A stretch of 64,000 bases of DNA from contig NZ_JABXKK010000066.1 in NCBI RefSeq assembly GCF_017115045.1, positions 114,085 to 178,084 on the forward strand, written 5' to 3'. Under the pieces are notes generated by a model. That model was given only the letters and a program-made list of their open reading frames with translations, did no database searches and was not told the DNA's origin. A program made the translations under genes and the position numbers. The DNA comes from Nostoc sp. NMS8. GTDB taxonomy: Bacteria; Cyanobacteriota; Cyanobacteriia; Cyanobacteriales; Nostocaceae. Shown in pieces: positions 8,411 through 16,888 of the stretch (positions are counted from its first letter, which is position 1; every line of letters starts with the position of its first letter).

Positions 8411-9730
8411 ATGGGAATGACTGAGCAAGATGATTCTCAGCAATTGAGTGAACCGACCGATGGAGCAACTACCAAATCGGTCGATAATTCCTGGACAAAC
8501 CGCCTTGGTGGTGTCTGGAACAAAGCAACAACACGTCTAACGCAACTTCTACCTGTAGAACAAGTGGCACAGACGGTTGTGGAATGGTTTAGTGTGAGTG
8601 AAACTCAGGTTACAGAGATTTTAGAGAAAATCCGAGCCGAACTACCAACCACAGAAGCGCTCCTAATTGGTAAACCCCAAGCCGGAAAAAGTTCAATTGT
8701 CCGGGGATTGACGGGAGTTTCTGCCGAAATTATCGGTCAGGGATTTCGTCCTCATACGCAACACACCCAGCGCTATGCTTATCCTTCCAATGACCTGCCG
8801 TTACTGATTTTTACTGATACTGTGGGATTGGGTGATGTCAAAAAAGACACTCAAACAATCATTCAGGAGTTAGTTGGCGATTTACAACAGCAAACTCGTT
8901 CCGCCAGAATCCTCCTTTTGACCGTTAAAATCAATGATTTTGCAACTGAAACTCTAAGACAAATTGCTCAACAACTACGCCAGAAGTATCCAGACATCCC
9001 CTGTCTACTGGTAGTTACTTCCTTACATGAGGTTTATCCTGCCGATACCGCCGATCATCCCACCTATCCGCCAGATTATGAGGAAGTCAATCGCCCATTT
9101 GCCGCAATCCAACAAGCCTTCACAGGAATAAGCGATCGCTCTGTACTCATTGACTTTACCTTAGAAGAAGATGGCTACACTCCGGTATTTTACGGCTTAG
9201 AAGCACTGCGAGATTCCTTAGCAGAACTCCTCCCACAAGCAGAAGCCCAGGCGATTTATCAGCTATTAGATCGAGAAGAAGTAGGCCAGCAAATTAGTAA
9301 CCTCTACCGAGATGCTGCACGCCGTTATATTTTGCCATTTGCGATTATGTCTGCCACCCTCGCTGCTGTGCCTCTGCCATTTGCCACAATGCCCGTACTC
9401 ACTGCTTTGCAAGTCTCAATGGTGGGACTATTGGGTAAATTATATGGGCAGACAATTACCCCATCTCAGGCGGGAGGTGTTGTAAGTGCGATCGCAGGTG
9501 GTTTTTTAGCACAGGCCATTGCACGAGAATTAATTAAATTTATACCAGGTTTTGGGAGTGCGATCGCCGCCTCTTGGGCAGCTGCCTATACTTGGGCACT
9601 AGGGGAAGCAGCCTGCGTTTACTTTGGTGATTTAATGGGAGGTAAAAAACCCGATCCCCAGAAAATTCAGTTGGTGATGCAAGAAGCATTTCAAGCCGCG
9701 CAAGAACGGTTTAAAGGAATTAAACGTTAA
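8411..9730 (+). CDS. GTPase with C-terminal DUF697-like membrane domain
   Basis: A protein of about 440 residues. After a polar N-terminus and a helical linker there is a P-loop GKPQAGKSS, a switch-I region with HTQHTQRY, and the G3 motif DTVGLGD. The usual NKxD is not obvious; the matching strand ends VVTSLHEVYP, so base specificity is less certain. The C-terminal third is hydrophobic and helical (YILPFAIMSATLAAVPLPFA..., GGVVSAIAGGFLAQAIARELIKFIPGFGSAIAASWAAAYTWALGEAACVYF) and resembles DUF697, which is often joined to Era/dynamin-like GTPases. A role at membranes is likely but unknown. Starts at 8411 or 8417 are preferred over 8324, since residues before them have no family character. It follows the 21-bp array. 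Confidence 0.75.
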   Translation: MGMTEQDDSQQLSEPTDGATTKSVDNSWTNRLGGVWNKATTRLTQLLPVEQVAQTVVEWFSVSETQVTEILEKIRAELPTTEALLIGKPQAGKSSIVRGLTGVSAEIIGQGFRPHTQHTQRYAYPSNDLPLLIFTDTVGLGDVKKDTQTIIQELVGDLQQQTRSARILLLTVKINDFATETLRQIAQQLRQKYPDIPCLLVVTSLHEVYPADTADHPTYPPDYEEVNRPFAAIQQAFTGISDRSVLIDFTLEEDGYTPVFYGLEALRDSLAELLPQAEAQAIYQLLDREEVGQQISNLYRDAARRYILPFAIMSATLAAVPLPFATMPVLTALQVSMVGLLGKLYGQTITPSQAGGVVSAIAGGFLAQAIARELIKFIPGFGSAIAASWAAAYTWALGEAACVYFGDLMGGKKPDPQKIQLVMQEAFQAAQERFKGIKR

Positions 9731-9795
9731 GAAAATGTCAGATTTTGAGTTGGCTGCTTCAAATGTAATTAACTGAAGGGGTAATAAAATCTAAT

Positions 9796-9853
9796 TAGTC
9801 AAAACACTTGTAGAGACGGCGATTTATCGCGTCTTGTAACCCAAGCGTATTGC
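9796..9853. repeat. Deletion derivative of MITE family D
   Basis: AAAACACTTGTAGAGACGG to CCCAAGCGTATTG matches the middle and right end of the 4044-4141 element but lacks its left 20 bp and the section around AAAATTGTTGCCAGTAG. It sits between the convergent ends of the GTPase and DUF4336 genes. Confidence 0.6.
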
Positions 9854-9860
9854 TCTATGC

Positions 9861-11093
9861 CTACACCTTCTCCTTTGCTGCTGGCACAATGCCAAACTTA
9901 TTTAAACCTGCATCGATTTCTCTAAGTGTTTTAAAATCCTCTTCTGGTAAAGGATAGCTGCTACTGCTAAACAAACCTTCACTGACAGCAGGCTGCTTTT
10001 CCAAAAAAGAGAAAGCTTGGCGAAATTGCTGCGGTTCGGCTTTAATCGGTGAATCAAAATGGCAGGGAATAATCCACTCAAAGTCCCAACTTGCAACTTT
10101 ATCAGCCCACTCAATGGTTTCTTTTGGCGCGCGGTTCAGAATCAATGTCTGTAAAATTGGGGCGACAAACAAACGCCCATTTCCTCGCAAAGCATCAAAC
10201 GATCGCTGCCAATCTGGATGCCATTTAAAGGGATATAATCCAAAATAGGCTTTTCTTGAGCGTTCTGGTGCTTTCAGGGCATCTTGCAACACCTGACTCC
10301 ATTGGGGTATATCTAGTGCCTTTGGTTGAAAGTACAAAGCAAACAACGAGATCCGCCCCCATCCCTTACGGCGATTTTCCTGAATGTCTGCAACAATATC
10401 AGAAGCACGATCCTTGGCATGAAATAGCAAAGGATATGGATCTAATAGAACGATCGCAGGTGGATCGTCTGGGATCGAAAGCACGGAATCTGTTACTAAA
10501 AGAGTATGCGATCGCTTGTGAAAAAAAGCAACTTCTGCAAATCTACCAGCCCCAAGAGCAATGGGGCCAAGCATTGCATAATCAAACTCATCAGCAAAGG
10601 GTGTTTTGCGACTATCTTCTGGGAGTAATTGAGTTCGTTTTGGGGGTAAACCAAGCCAGCTAAGGGGTAGATTTAGCGGAAAACTCCACTGATGGGGAGC
10701 CACAAACACCTGTGCAGTCGGAAAGTATCTGGCGAAGGGGCCGACGAAAACCTTGTGTTCTATACCAGAGATAGTTGGCAAAATAATGTACTTAACATTA
10801 CCGTGTTTTGCCACCAACTCATTCACAAGCCTGATGCACTCTGGAGTTGGCGCAACAGGCGCGTAAACGAGAAGACCCCCAGCTTCGAGCTTAACAACAG
10901 TCATACGAATCGGTACAACAACGTAGAAAATGCCCTGAATCTGGTCAAAATTCCAGATTGTGTCCTTAAGGACTTCTTTACGGATTGTCTGCCGCCTGCC
11001 ATAAGGGTAGAGTGGCAAAACAGGCCATAATCCCCAGGAAAAATCCCTTGGGTAAATCTGTTGTGTATTGACTCTGCGTTCATCATCAGCCAC
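9861..11093 (-). CDS. DUF4336 family protein
   Basis: About 410 residues, resembling the DUF4336 proteins of cyanobacteria and plastid-bearing eukaryotes. Family-like features are RDFSWGLWPVLPLYPYGRRQTIRKEV near the start, then LEAGGLLVYAPVAPTPECIRLVNEL, YIILPTISGIEHKVFVGPFARYFP, and ...WIIPCHFDSPI. The beta-strand/His layout recalls metallo-beta-lactamase folds, but a full zinc-binding HxHxDH motif is not present, so enzymatic function is not claimed. GTG 11093, preceded by a GGGGG stretch, is preferred; TTG 11123 is the longer alternative without a ribosome site. Convergent with the GTPase gene. Confidence 0.75.
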   Translation of the reverse strand: MADDERRVNTQQIYPRDFSWGLWPVLPLYPYGRRQTIRKEVLKDTIWNFDQIQGIFYVVVPIRMTVVKLEAGGLLVYAPVAPTPECIRLVNELVAKHGNVKYIILPTISGIEHKVFVGPFARYFPTAQVFVAPHQWSFPLNLPLSWLGLPPKRTQLLPEDSRKTPFADEFDYAMLGPIALGAGRFAEVAFFHKRSHTLLVTDSVLSIPDDPPAIVLLDPYPLLFHAKDRASDIVADIQENRRKGWGRISLFALYFQPKALDIPQWSQVLQDALKAPERSRKAYFGLYPFKWHPDWQRSFDALRGNGRLFVAPILQTLILNRAPKETIEWADKVASWDFEWIIPCHFDSPIKAEPQQFRQAFSFLEKQPAVSEGLFSSSSYPLPEEDFKTLREIDAGLNKFGIVPAAKEKV

Positions 11094-11559
11094 TCTGCAA
11101 CCCCCTTCAGATTCCCTGCTCAAATTGTTTTTATTTGTTATTCCTAAAGTTGGAGTTTAGCAAATTGTTGAAATAACAATACCAATTCGTAATGGGCTAT
11201 GTCCCACTTCGCTAACTTAATTTGTAATTCGTAATATCTTTGATGTAGTTAATTCACAATAAAAATTATGAGTAAATATAAAATTTTAACAAAACAGAAT
11301 TCAGGAGTCAGGAGCCAGAATTCAAAATTGAATTCTATGCGACTGGCGGATAGCGTAGCGGTAGTGAGTATTTTCGAGTCGCGTCTGAATAAATGGGTTT
11401 AAGTCCCCCACTAAATCGGAGATTTAGTATTTCTAGGGTGTGAAAGCGTTGCGTAACGCACCATCTCAAGCTTTTGGTACGTTACTACGTATATTTCAAA
11501 AATCAAATACTAGTCCTATAGCTGAGTTTGAGTGCGGCTACGATCGCACAGAGCTATAA

Positions 11560-11830
11560 TTACCAATATACTTTGCTGATATTAGCTATTTAGAATTTTT
11601 ACAAAATTACTTACAACAGAATATAAAGCTTTTTAACCTAACAGATGAGAGATCAATCAGAGAATTTATGATTGCTCCTATCCTTGCTAAAATCTGCGAT
11701 CAGACAATAGTTAAGCCCCTACTTTCTGCCTTATCAAAACCATATAGCATTTCCCATTCAGATGGGGTACAACGTTATATTGCAAGCTGTAGGGAACATA
11801 CCGTGCCCCTACAGGTGTACCTCACGTAAA
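11560..11830 (+). pseudogene. Possible gene fragment
   Basis: An open stretch begins after a stop at 11557 and translates as YFADISYLEFLQNYLQQNIKL (first residues) followed by a charged helix-like NLTDERSIREFMIAPILAKI; it then runs into a family A MITE at 11743. It has no early start codon or ribosome site. The composition looks like real protein and not noise, so I read it as the stump of a gene cut by the MITE. The family is not recognised. The rest of the 11094-11870 gap holds GAATTC/GTCAGGAG short repeats (11296-11336) and small palindromes such as CTAAATCGGAGATTTAG. Confidence 0.3.
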
Positions 11831-11844
11831 CGAGAAACGCTATA
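11743..11844. repeat. MITE family A copy
   Basis: 102 bp, starting TATAGCATTTCCCATTCAG and ending GAGAAACGCTATA. Same ends and layout as 59057-59162, with the central hairpin (GTAGGGAACATACC / GTGCCCCTAC) degraded. Ends in TATA on both sides, compatible with a TA target. Confidence 0.7.
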
Positions 11845-11870
11845 ATTATTTACGCCGACCTACTTAGTTT

Positions 11871-12275
11871 TTATCTTTGGGTAGCGATCGCTAACCTTGT
11901 TCCTTTCACCTGACGTACTTGATCCATTATCCCCACTATCTCACCGTGCAAGACCTTTTGATCGGCATTAATAATCACCAATGTATCTAGGTTAGAACCA
12001 ACTAAAGTCCGCACTTGTGCTGCTAAATCATTAACTGCTACTGGATTGCGGTTTAGGCTTACCTGACCTTTTTCATCTACCGTGATGGTAATTTTATTGG
12101 GAATTTGCTGTTCTTTGGCCGTGGCTGCCTTCGGTAGATTTACTGGTAGCCCTTCCGATCGTGTTAAAAACAGCGTTGACATAATAAAAAATGTCAAAAG
12201 GGCAAACATTACATCAATCAGAGGTACTACATTTATAAATGGTTGTAAATCTGGTTCATTATCATCTAGATCCAT
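11871..12275 (-). CDS. exbD: ExbD/TolR family proton-channel subunit
   Basis: A 134-residue single-span inner-membrane protein. The N-terminus LDDNEPDLQPFINVVPLIDVMFALLTFFIMST contains the transmembrane helix with the conserved Asp of the ExbD/TolR/MotB class (PLIDVMF), followed by a periplasmic domain (KITITVDEKGQVSLNRNPV..., VIINADQKVLHGEIVGIMDQVRQ). With ExbB it forms the proton-driven motor that energises TonB. ATG 12275 is chosen because AGGAG lies seven bases upstream (12283-12287), inside the end of exbB; the two genes overlap by 14 bp, so translation is coupled. A longer form from 12323 is possible but lacks this site. Confidence 0.88.
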   Translation of the reverse strand: MDLDDNEPDLQPFINVVPLIDVMFALLTFFIMSTLFLTRSEGLPVNLPKAATAKEQQIPNKITITVDEKGQVSLNRNPVAVNDLAAQVRTLVGSNLDTLVIINADQKVLHGEIVGIMDQVRQVKGTRLAIATQR

Positions 12276-12930
12276 AGGACTTCTCCTGTTGTTCGTGGCG
12301 ATCGAGTTGGTCATAGCGATCAAGGAACAGTATTTCTAACTGTCCGCCGTACTCTTGAATCATTGCTATCTGTTTCTGGTATAGTCCCCGGAAAATACTG
12401 GCTCCTAAAAGCACAAAGATAGCCACAATCAATCCTGAGGCGGTAGCAACTAAAGCTTCACTAATACCAGCAGTAACTACACCAGTTTTAGTACCTCCGA
12501 CATCACCAATATTCAGCCCCGCAAATGAGCGAATTAATCCTAAAATTGTGCCGAGAAGTCCCAACAAAGGCGCTAAACCGATAATGGTGTCAAATACAGC
12601 TTGAAACCGCTTGAGCGTAGGAATTTCTGCTTGCGCTTCGCTTTTCAAAGCCAAACGAAATTTCTCTGGAGTTGGTCTTTCTAGCTGTAGTCCAGCCAGA
12701 AAAATGCGTGCTATGGGTAAATCTACATTTTTTTGCAGCTTATCCACAGCACTCACCACATTATCAAGTCGATAAAGATTTAAAACCTCTCGCACTACCC
12801 GGTTTTGACGCTTACCAATCTGTATCCAAAACTTTGCCCGCTCAATCATTAGTGCCCCTGCCAAGACCGAAAAGGCTAGTAGGGGTAACATAACCACACC
12901 GCCTGCTTCAAACAAATTCTGAATTCCCAT
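12262..12930 (-). CDS. exbB: ExbB/TolQ/MotA family proton-channel protein
   Basis: A 222-residue inner-membrane protein with three hydrophobic segments: about 10-30 (GGVVMLPLLAFSVLAGALMI), 110-135 (TIIGLAPLLGLLGTILGLI) and 155-180 (ALVATASGLIVAIFVLLGAS). The GLAPLLGLLGTILGLI and EALVATASGLIVAI motifs are typical of MotA/TolQ/ExbB. It would pair with the overlapping exbD gene to harvest proton motive force for the TonB-like protein encoded divergently at 13272. Preceded by a 340-bp shared upstream region. Confidence 0.92.
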   Translation of the reverse strand: MGIQNLFEAGGVVMLPLLAFSVLAGALMIERAKFWIQIGKRQNRVVREVLNLYRLDNVVSAVDKLQKNVDLPIARIFLAGLQLERPTPEKFRLALKSEAQAEIPTLKRFQAVFDTIIGLAPLLGLLGTILGLIRSFAGLNIGDVGGTKTGVVTAGISEALVATASGLIVAIFVLLGASIFRGLYQKQIAMIQEYGGQLEILFLDRYDQLDRHEQQEKSYGSR

Positions 12931-13133
12931 GTAGTGCCTCTAACGTCATCAACAATACAAAATCAGACTACCAGAATCAAGCTAAAAAATGAAACTTTTT
13001 CTCAATAGAGTCTAAGATATAATCATAATTTCTTCAAATCTAGCCATCATTAATTTTATTAAATCTTTTTCTGTTTTACATAAATTAATTTAATTAACAG
13101 ATAACACAAAAATTAACCGTATCTAGAAATCCT

Positions 13134-13171
13134 CATAATCAACAGGAAAGATATTTTTCCTGTTGATTATG
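13134..13171. promoter_or_regulatory. Perfect 16-bp inverted repeat between exbB and tonB-like genes
   Basis: CATAATCAACAGGAAA (13134-13149) and its exact reverse complement (13156-13171) are separated by six bases. It lies in the divergent upstream region, 204 bp from the exbB start and 100 bp from the tonB-like start, where a terminator would not be expected. It may be an operator, a leader hairpin for the rightward transcript, or a mobile palindrome. The surrounding 12931-13271 is very AT-rich; I see no convincing Fur box. Confidence 0.5.
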
Positions 13172-13271
13172 CTGTTCGTAACAGTGCCCGAAATGATTTT
13201 AATTTTTTACTTGATATTTGCAACCATGCATTCTAAGATAGCTAAATTAGTGAGAATAGGTAGCAATAGCT

Positions 13272-14774
13272 ATGAGTTTTTCCGGCACTACTGTCGAGCA
13301 ACGTTCCAAAGAAGTTGAGGCTCTCAAGTCTTTTCTGACTTACAGTCTGATAGGTTCACTGGCGCTGCATATCGGCGTACTGTCCTCAGGCATAGGTAAT
13401 TATTTAACGAGAGTGTCCACAGGTGAAGAAGAACCAATAGAGTTTGCGATCGTGGATTCTCCGACTGCGGAACCAGAAAAACCAATTGCAGAGATTCCAG
13501 AAGAAATCAAAAAAGAACCAGAGATTATCCAAAAACAGCCTATAGAAACTCCACCAGTAGAAAAAATTCAGCAGGAAGAACAGATTACAGCAGTTGCTCA
13601 GAAGCCACAGTCGACAAATACACCGCCAGAAGCAATTGCTACTAAGCCAGAAGTTCCTGTGAAATCTGTACCCATTCCGCGATCGCCTCTATCTGAAGAT
13701 TCCAAAGCAAGTTCTGCGGGTGGCGGTGGTGGTGGCGGCGGTGGTGGCTCTGGTGTTGGTTTAGGCTCAGGTAGTGGTATTGCTGTAGGTACAAGCACTG
13801 GTACTGGTAGTGGTGGTGGAACTGGCACTGGCACTGGCGGTGGTGTTGGCAGTGGAACTGGCACTGGCACTGGTAGCGGTATTGGCAGTGGCATTGGTAG
13901 TGGCATTGGTAGTGGTACTGGCAGTGGTACTGGTAGTGGAATTGGCAGTGGTACTGGTAGTGGTACTGGCAGTGGAATTGGCAGTGGTACTGGCAGTGGA
14001 ATTGGCAATGAAACAGGAAACCGTCCCACAGTAGCAACAGGGCCAACACCTCCAAAAATTAACAGTTCAGGTAATGGTAATGGTCGTGCAGCCTGCCGTG
14101 AATGTAATGCTAAATATCCAGAGGCAGCAAGACGGCGAGGAGTTGAAGGCAGAGTAGAAGTAGCTGTAGATACTGATGCACAAGGTAATGTGACAAATGT
14201 GCGGATTGCTCGCTCCAGTGGAAACCGCGATTTGGATGAAGAAACAGCCAGACAAGCGCGTGAGTGGAAATTAAAACCCGCAGAAGGCGGTAGACAAGGA
14301 GTGTCCATCGCCACTGAATTTGCCATAAAAGGTTCACAGCGATCGCGCCAAGTTCAAGAACGGCAAGCGCAAAGACAAGCCGAAGAAAGAACCCAGCAGA
14401 CAACGGCTGCCAATTCTACAGAGGAAACTCCAAGACGCAGGCGCAGAGAGTTGACACCTTCATCTAATAATGAAGCTAGAGCCACAAAACCAGCAATATC
14501 TGGATTTAGTCGGCGACTGGAACCTCAAAGAGCGGAAAGTCCTGCGACAAACTCTTCATCTGAAGCTAGGACAACTCGTACTCAAAGAACTGCAAGAGAA
14601 TCCTTACGCCGCATCCAACGTGAACGAGCGATTACCAATTCATCACAAAAGCCACAAGCACCCATAAATCGGCGGCGGCGAAGAGATAATGCTAGCCAAA
14701 ACAAGTTGCGAGAAGCTTTGCGCGGTTTACGCCAACAACCTCAATCACAACCTGCTGCTCCCAGTCAGCAGTAG
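13272..14774 (+). CDS. TonB-like energy transducer with Gly-rich spacer and basic C-tail
   Basis: A 500-residue protein in TonB order: short cytoplasmic N-terminus, one transmembrane helix with the S...H motif (about 24-44, [12 protein letters not shown]), a Pro/Glu-rich rod (50-145), a long Gly/Ser/Thr repeat (about 150-250, units GSGTGSGI and similar), then a TonB C-terminal domain (about 272-350: [45 protein letters not shown]). Unlike classical TonB, about 150 residues follow the domain, strongly Arg/Gln/Ser-rich and probably disordered. It would transmit ExbB/ExbD energy to outer-membrane transporters. It is divergent from exbBD. The Gly-rich DNA (13720-14010) is a near-tandem repeat and so prone to length change. 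Confidence 0.85.
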   Translation: MSFSGTTVEQRSKEVEALKSFLTYSLIGSLALHIGVLSSGIGNYLTRVSTGEEEPIEFAIVDSPTAEPEKPIAEIPEEIKKEPEIIQKQPIETPPVEKIQQEEQITAVAQKPQSTNTPPEAIATKPEVPVKSVPIPRSPLSEDSKASSAGGGGGGGGGGSGVGLGSGSGIAVGTSTGTGSGGGTGTGTGGGVGSGTGTGTGSGIGSGIGSGIGSGTGSGTGSGIGSGTGSGTGSGIGSGTGSGIGNETGNRPTVATGPTPPKINSSGNGNGRAACRECNAKYPEAARRRGVEGRVEVAVDTDAQGNVTNVRIARSSGNRDLDEETARQAREWKLKPAEGGRQGVSIATEFAIKGSQRSRQVQERQAQRQAEERTQQTTAANSTEETPRRRRRELTPSSNNEARATKPAISGFSRRLEPQRAESPATNSSSEARTTRTQRTARESLRRIQRERAITNSSQKPQAPINRRRRRDNASQNKLREALRGLRQQPQSQPAAPSQQ

Positions 14775-14834
14775 TCTGTCAAGTTGAACCTGACTACAAA
14801 CTTATTGCAATCATACTTAAATTAGCGATCGCAC

Positions 14835-14870
14835 ACCGCCTTCTATTTTTAGGAGGTGGTTGTTTTTTTT
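14835..14870 (+). terminator. Rho-independent terminator after the tonB-like gene
   Basis: ACCGCCTTCT pairs with AGGAGGTGGT (with two G-T wobbles) across a T-rich loop and is followed by a run of eight T. Located 60 bp after the tonB-like stop. Confidence 0.7.
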
Positions 14871-15033
14871 AGACAGGAATGGCTTCGTCAAGTATTTGAT
14901 TTGCCAATCAATAGAAGTGGAAGTGAGTAATCCTGCACTTTTCTCTATCCATTTCTGATAAGGGACTTCCAAAGAATAAATTATTCCAAGAAAAACAAGA
15001 GACAGGTTTTTTTAAGAATAATAATCATTTTAA

Positions 15034-15076
15034 GGGGGAGAAAAGGGGTTGCCGAAGGCAACCCCTTTTCTCCCCC
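15034..15076. other. 20-bp perfect hairpin at left IS end
   Basis: Arms 15034-15053 and 15057-15076, loop GAA. It lies downstream of the transposase gene and immediately inside the inverted repeat. In RNA it would be a very stable stem able to stop transcription or ribosomes. Confidence 0.8.
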
Positions 15077-15175
15077 TCATCTATGCATGAAAAATATATA
15101 CACTTGTCGTTTGCTTTGAAGTTAAACAGTGTAAAATTAGTATGTTTTGTAGCTAAATAAATGCTGTTATTAAAA

Positions 15176-15910
15176 TCAAATAACTTTTGTTTTACTACAA
15201 CAAATATCAATAAACCAATTACCTAAATTTGGAAAAACTTCATGAGTAGAATCGGTTAGTCGCTCAATCTGTTTTTCAATTTGAGCCATAGCTTTTTTTG
15301 TAAGCTTTACCCCATTTTCATAAGTTTTGTGTACTAGCTTAACTACTGGATGTTTCCCTTTCCATTTCATAGTACTAGCAAACTTTAAAGCCGTCTCCAC
15401 TTCATCTAAAATGCTGCCATTCCAATGATTCTCTAGTATTGCCCATGTTCTTTCTATCGGATTATATTTACTATGATAGGGCGGATAGTAAGCTAAACGT
15501 ATATTTACTTGATGTTTTTGGGCAAATTCTACTATACGTTTCATAAATTGGGTACGCCGTGAACTGTTCTGTGGCCCATTATCTTGATTGAGAAGCAGGG
15601 TTTGAATATCGGAAAAACGATGCTTTTGTTCTAACCAAAAATCCTCTAAAATATCAACAATAAAATCGCTTGTAACTTTCGATTCTGTAAAGTATAAAAA
15701 TAGCTCATCCTCCTCTGGAAGAAATATACCGTAAGGAGTTACAGTTGTTTTTGGGTTATAATCATGGTCGTCAGCTTTCGCCCCGTCCCGGCTTTTACCC
15801 CTGCGATCAAATGAGCCAATCTTAACGCGAGCTTTTGCGTCCATGCTCAGACGTAAAATACTTTTATCTTTCAAAGCATCAATATTAACTATGTCTAATT
15901 GCTCAAACAT
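15176..15910 (-). CDS. ISAzo13-type transposase, catalytic part (downstream frame)
   Basis: Carries the DDE catalytic core: LSMDAKARVKIGSF (first Asp), LLLNQDNGPQNSSRRTQF (second Asp region), and YYPPYHSKYNPIERTWAILENHW (Glu), followed by a basic C-terminus. These are the hallmarks of ISAzo13/Rhodopirellula-type transposases. The natural continuation of the upstream frame is IPQTDAMFEQLD, reached by a -1 slip at a run of eight A (T at 15928-15935 on the plus strand), so the ATG at 15910 is probably not the real start and the full product would be about 412 residues from 16413. Confidence 0.85.
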   Translation of the reverse strand: MFEQLDIVNIDALKDKSILRLSMDAKARVKIGSFDRRGKSRDGAKADDHDYNPKTTVTPYGIFLPEEDELFLYFTESKVTSDFIVDILEDFWLEQKHRFSDIQTLLLNQDNGPQNSSRRTQFMKRIVEFAQKHQVNIRLAYYPPYHSKYNPIERTWAILENHWNGSILDEVETALKFASTMKWKGKHPVVKLVHKTYENGVKLTKKAMAQIEKQIERLTDSTHEVFPNLGNWFIDICCSKTKVI

Positions 15911-16413
15911 TGCATCAGTTTGTGGGATTTTTTTTGAGGTTGAACTTTCTTTACCCTTCTGAGCTTGTAACCTAAATTATTTAATTTGACTCGAATTGTT
16001 TCTGACGTATGTAACTTTTCATCGCTATAACCATACTTTTCTATTAGTTGCTTTCTGACTTCGGCAGCACTGAGTCTGGTATATAGTCTTTGACTTTTAA
16101 AACTAGGGTCAGTTTGGCTTTGGGAATCTACTATATTTTTTATATCTGCTAAAAGACTTGGCAAATGTTCTTCTGCTTTATAACGTCCTTTTGCACTCAT
16201 GTTATCAATGCAAGTAATACCGCTTTTTAATTCTCTTGTTCCTTTCCGAATCGTATCTCGATTCCATCCTAATTCTGATTGTGCAAGCCTTTGCCCTCCT
16301 AAACCTAAGCCCTGAACTGTCTGTGCCATAAATTTACGTTTTGCTGCACCTTTTAATTGAAATGCAGTTTCAATCAACAACTTTTTGAGAGAATCAGTTA
16401 ATATTATGGCCAT
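15895..16413 (-). CDS. ISAzo13-type transposase, N-terminal part (upstream frame)
   Basis: 172 residues beginning MAIILTDSLKKLLIETA, with GGQRLAQSELGWNRDTIRKGTREL (helix-turn-helix-like) and LSAAEVRKQLIEKYGYSDEKLHTSETIRVKLNNLGY, the DNA-binding half of an ISAzo13 transposase. It ends KVQPQKKSHKLMQCLSN in this frame; the family instead continues KVQPQKK-IP-x-TD. The frames meet at CAA followed by AAAAAA, a classical slippery run. Either programmed frameshifting or transcript slippage makes the fusion, or a single-base deletion has killed the copy. Confidence 0.8.
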   Translation of the reverse strand: MAIILTDSLKKLLIETAFQLKGAAKRKFMAQTVQGLGLGGQRLAQSELGWNRDTIRKGTRELKSGITCIDNMSAKGRYKAEEHLPSLLADIKNIVDSQSQTDPSFKSQRLYTRLSAAEVRKQLIEKYGYSDEKLHTSETIRVKLNNLGYKLRRVKKVQPQKKSHKLMQCLSN

Positions 16414-16459
16414 CAGTTACCACACTCAAAAACAAGCGTCATTATTTAAATTACTACAA

Positions 16460-16504
16460 AAGGGGAATGAAGGGGCTGCCGACAGCAGCCCCTTCATTCC
16501 CCTT
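16460..16504. other. 20-bp perfect hairpin at right IS end
   Basis: Arms 16460-16479 and 16485-16504, loop CGACA. It lies 46 bp upstream of the transposase start, inside the inverted repeat, where it could shield the transposase gene from outside transcription; that role is inference. Confidence 0.8.
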
Positions 16505-16589
16505 AAAATGATTATCATTATTGTTAGTGGAATAGTTTATTTTCTGGCAGTCCCATTAATGAGGACAATAGACATCTGGTGAAAAAGAA

Positions 16590-16620
16590 TGTATAGACGT
16601 AGCAGTGCTACGTCTATACA
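16590..16620. repeat. 31-bp near-perfect palindrome
   Basis: TGTATAGACGTAGCA and its exact reverse complement around a single central G. The motif TGTATAGACG is shared with the interior of MITE family D (4076-4085), so this may be a reduced relative. The rest of 16520-16888 has no recognisable feature beyond the promoter region of the next gene. Confidence 0.7.
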
Positions 16621-16888
16621 AGGGTTCTGGGTAACGCATCTTTAATTTCTGGAGATGTCTGATGCAAATCGCCTGCGCCTAAGAAATGGTGCTTGTGTTT
16701 GTTCCTCTTATATGCTGAGAGAATAGTCAATAGCTAACTCTCAAGTTGCTCATCTGCACTTTATGCTAGGCGTCAAATTCACTGATTTGAATAAAACTTC
16801 TACATAAACACACACTGATGCGGTTTGATTTGCTTGAATAGCTATATTGATAGGACATTGATACGACGGCAATTCACAATTCCTGATT

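Larger units (their letters stand above)
15017..16519 (-). mobile_element. ISAzo13-family insertion sequence
   Basis: About 1.5 kb, bounded by inverted repeats ATAATCATTTTAAGGGG (15021-15037) and its reverse complement (16499-16515); the match extends a few bases outward with one mismatch. Immediately inside each end is a perfect 20-bp hairpin: 15034-15076 (3-base loop GAA) and 16460-16504 (5-base loop CGACA). The two hairpins differ in sequence but share the layout G-run, A-rich, GGGG, then a GC-rich tip. The inside carries a transposase split over two frames. I could not identify a target duplication. Confidence 0.8.

Noticed and set aside
7965..8420. Open frames of 60-151 codons through the 21-bp array on both strands
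   Set aside because: They stay open only because the unit length is a multiple of three and lacks stops. They have no ribosome site and one runs into the GTPase gene in another frame.
10256..11030. Plus-strand open frames inside the DUF4336 gene
   Set aside because: They are shadows of the well-supported minus-strand gene and have no protein-family character.
13598..14403. Long antisense frames rich in Pro or His opposite the tonB-like gene
   Set aside because: They are the complement of the Gly/Ser repeat and inherit its periodicity; no start signals.
15017..16519. IS630 family assignment for the insertion sequence
   Set aside because: The MDAKARVKIG and NQDNGPQN motifs, the protein length and the inverted ends fit ISAzo13 better than IS630, and no TA target duplication was found.
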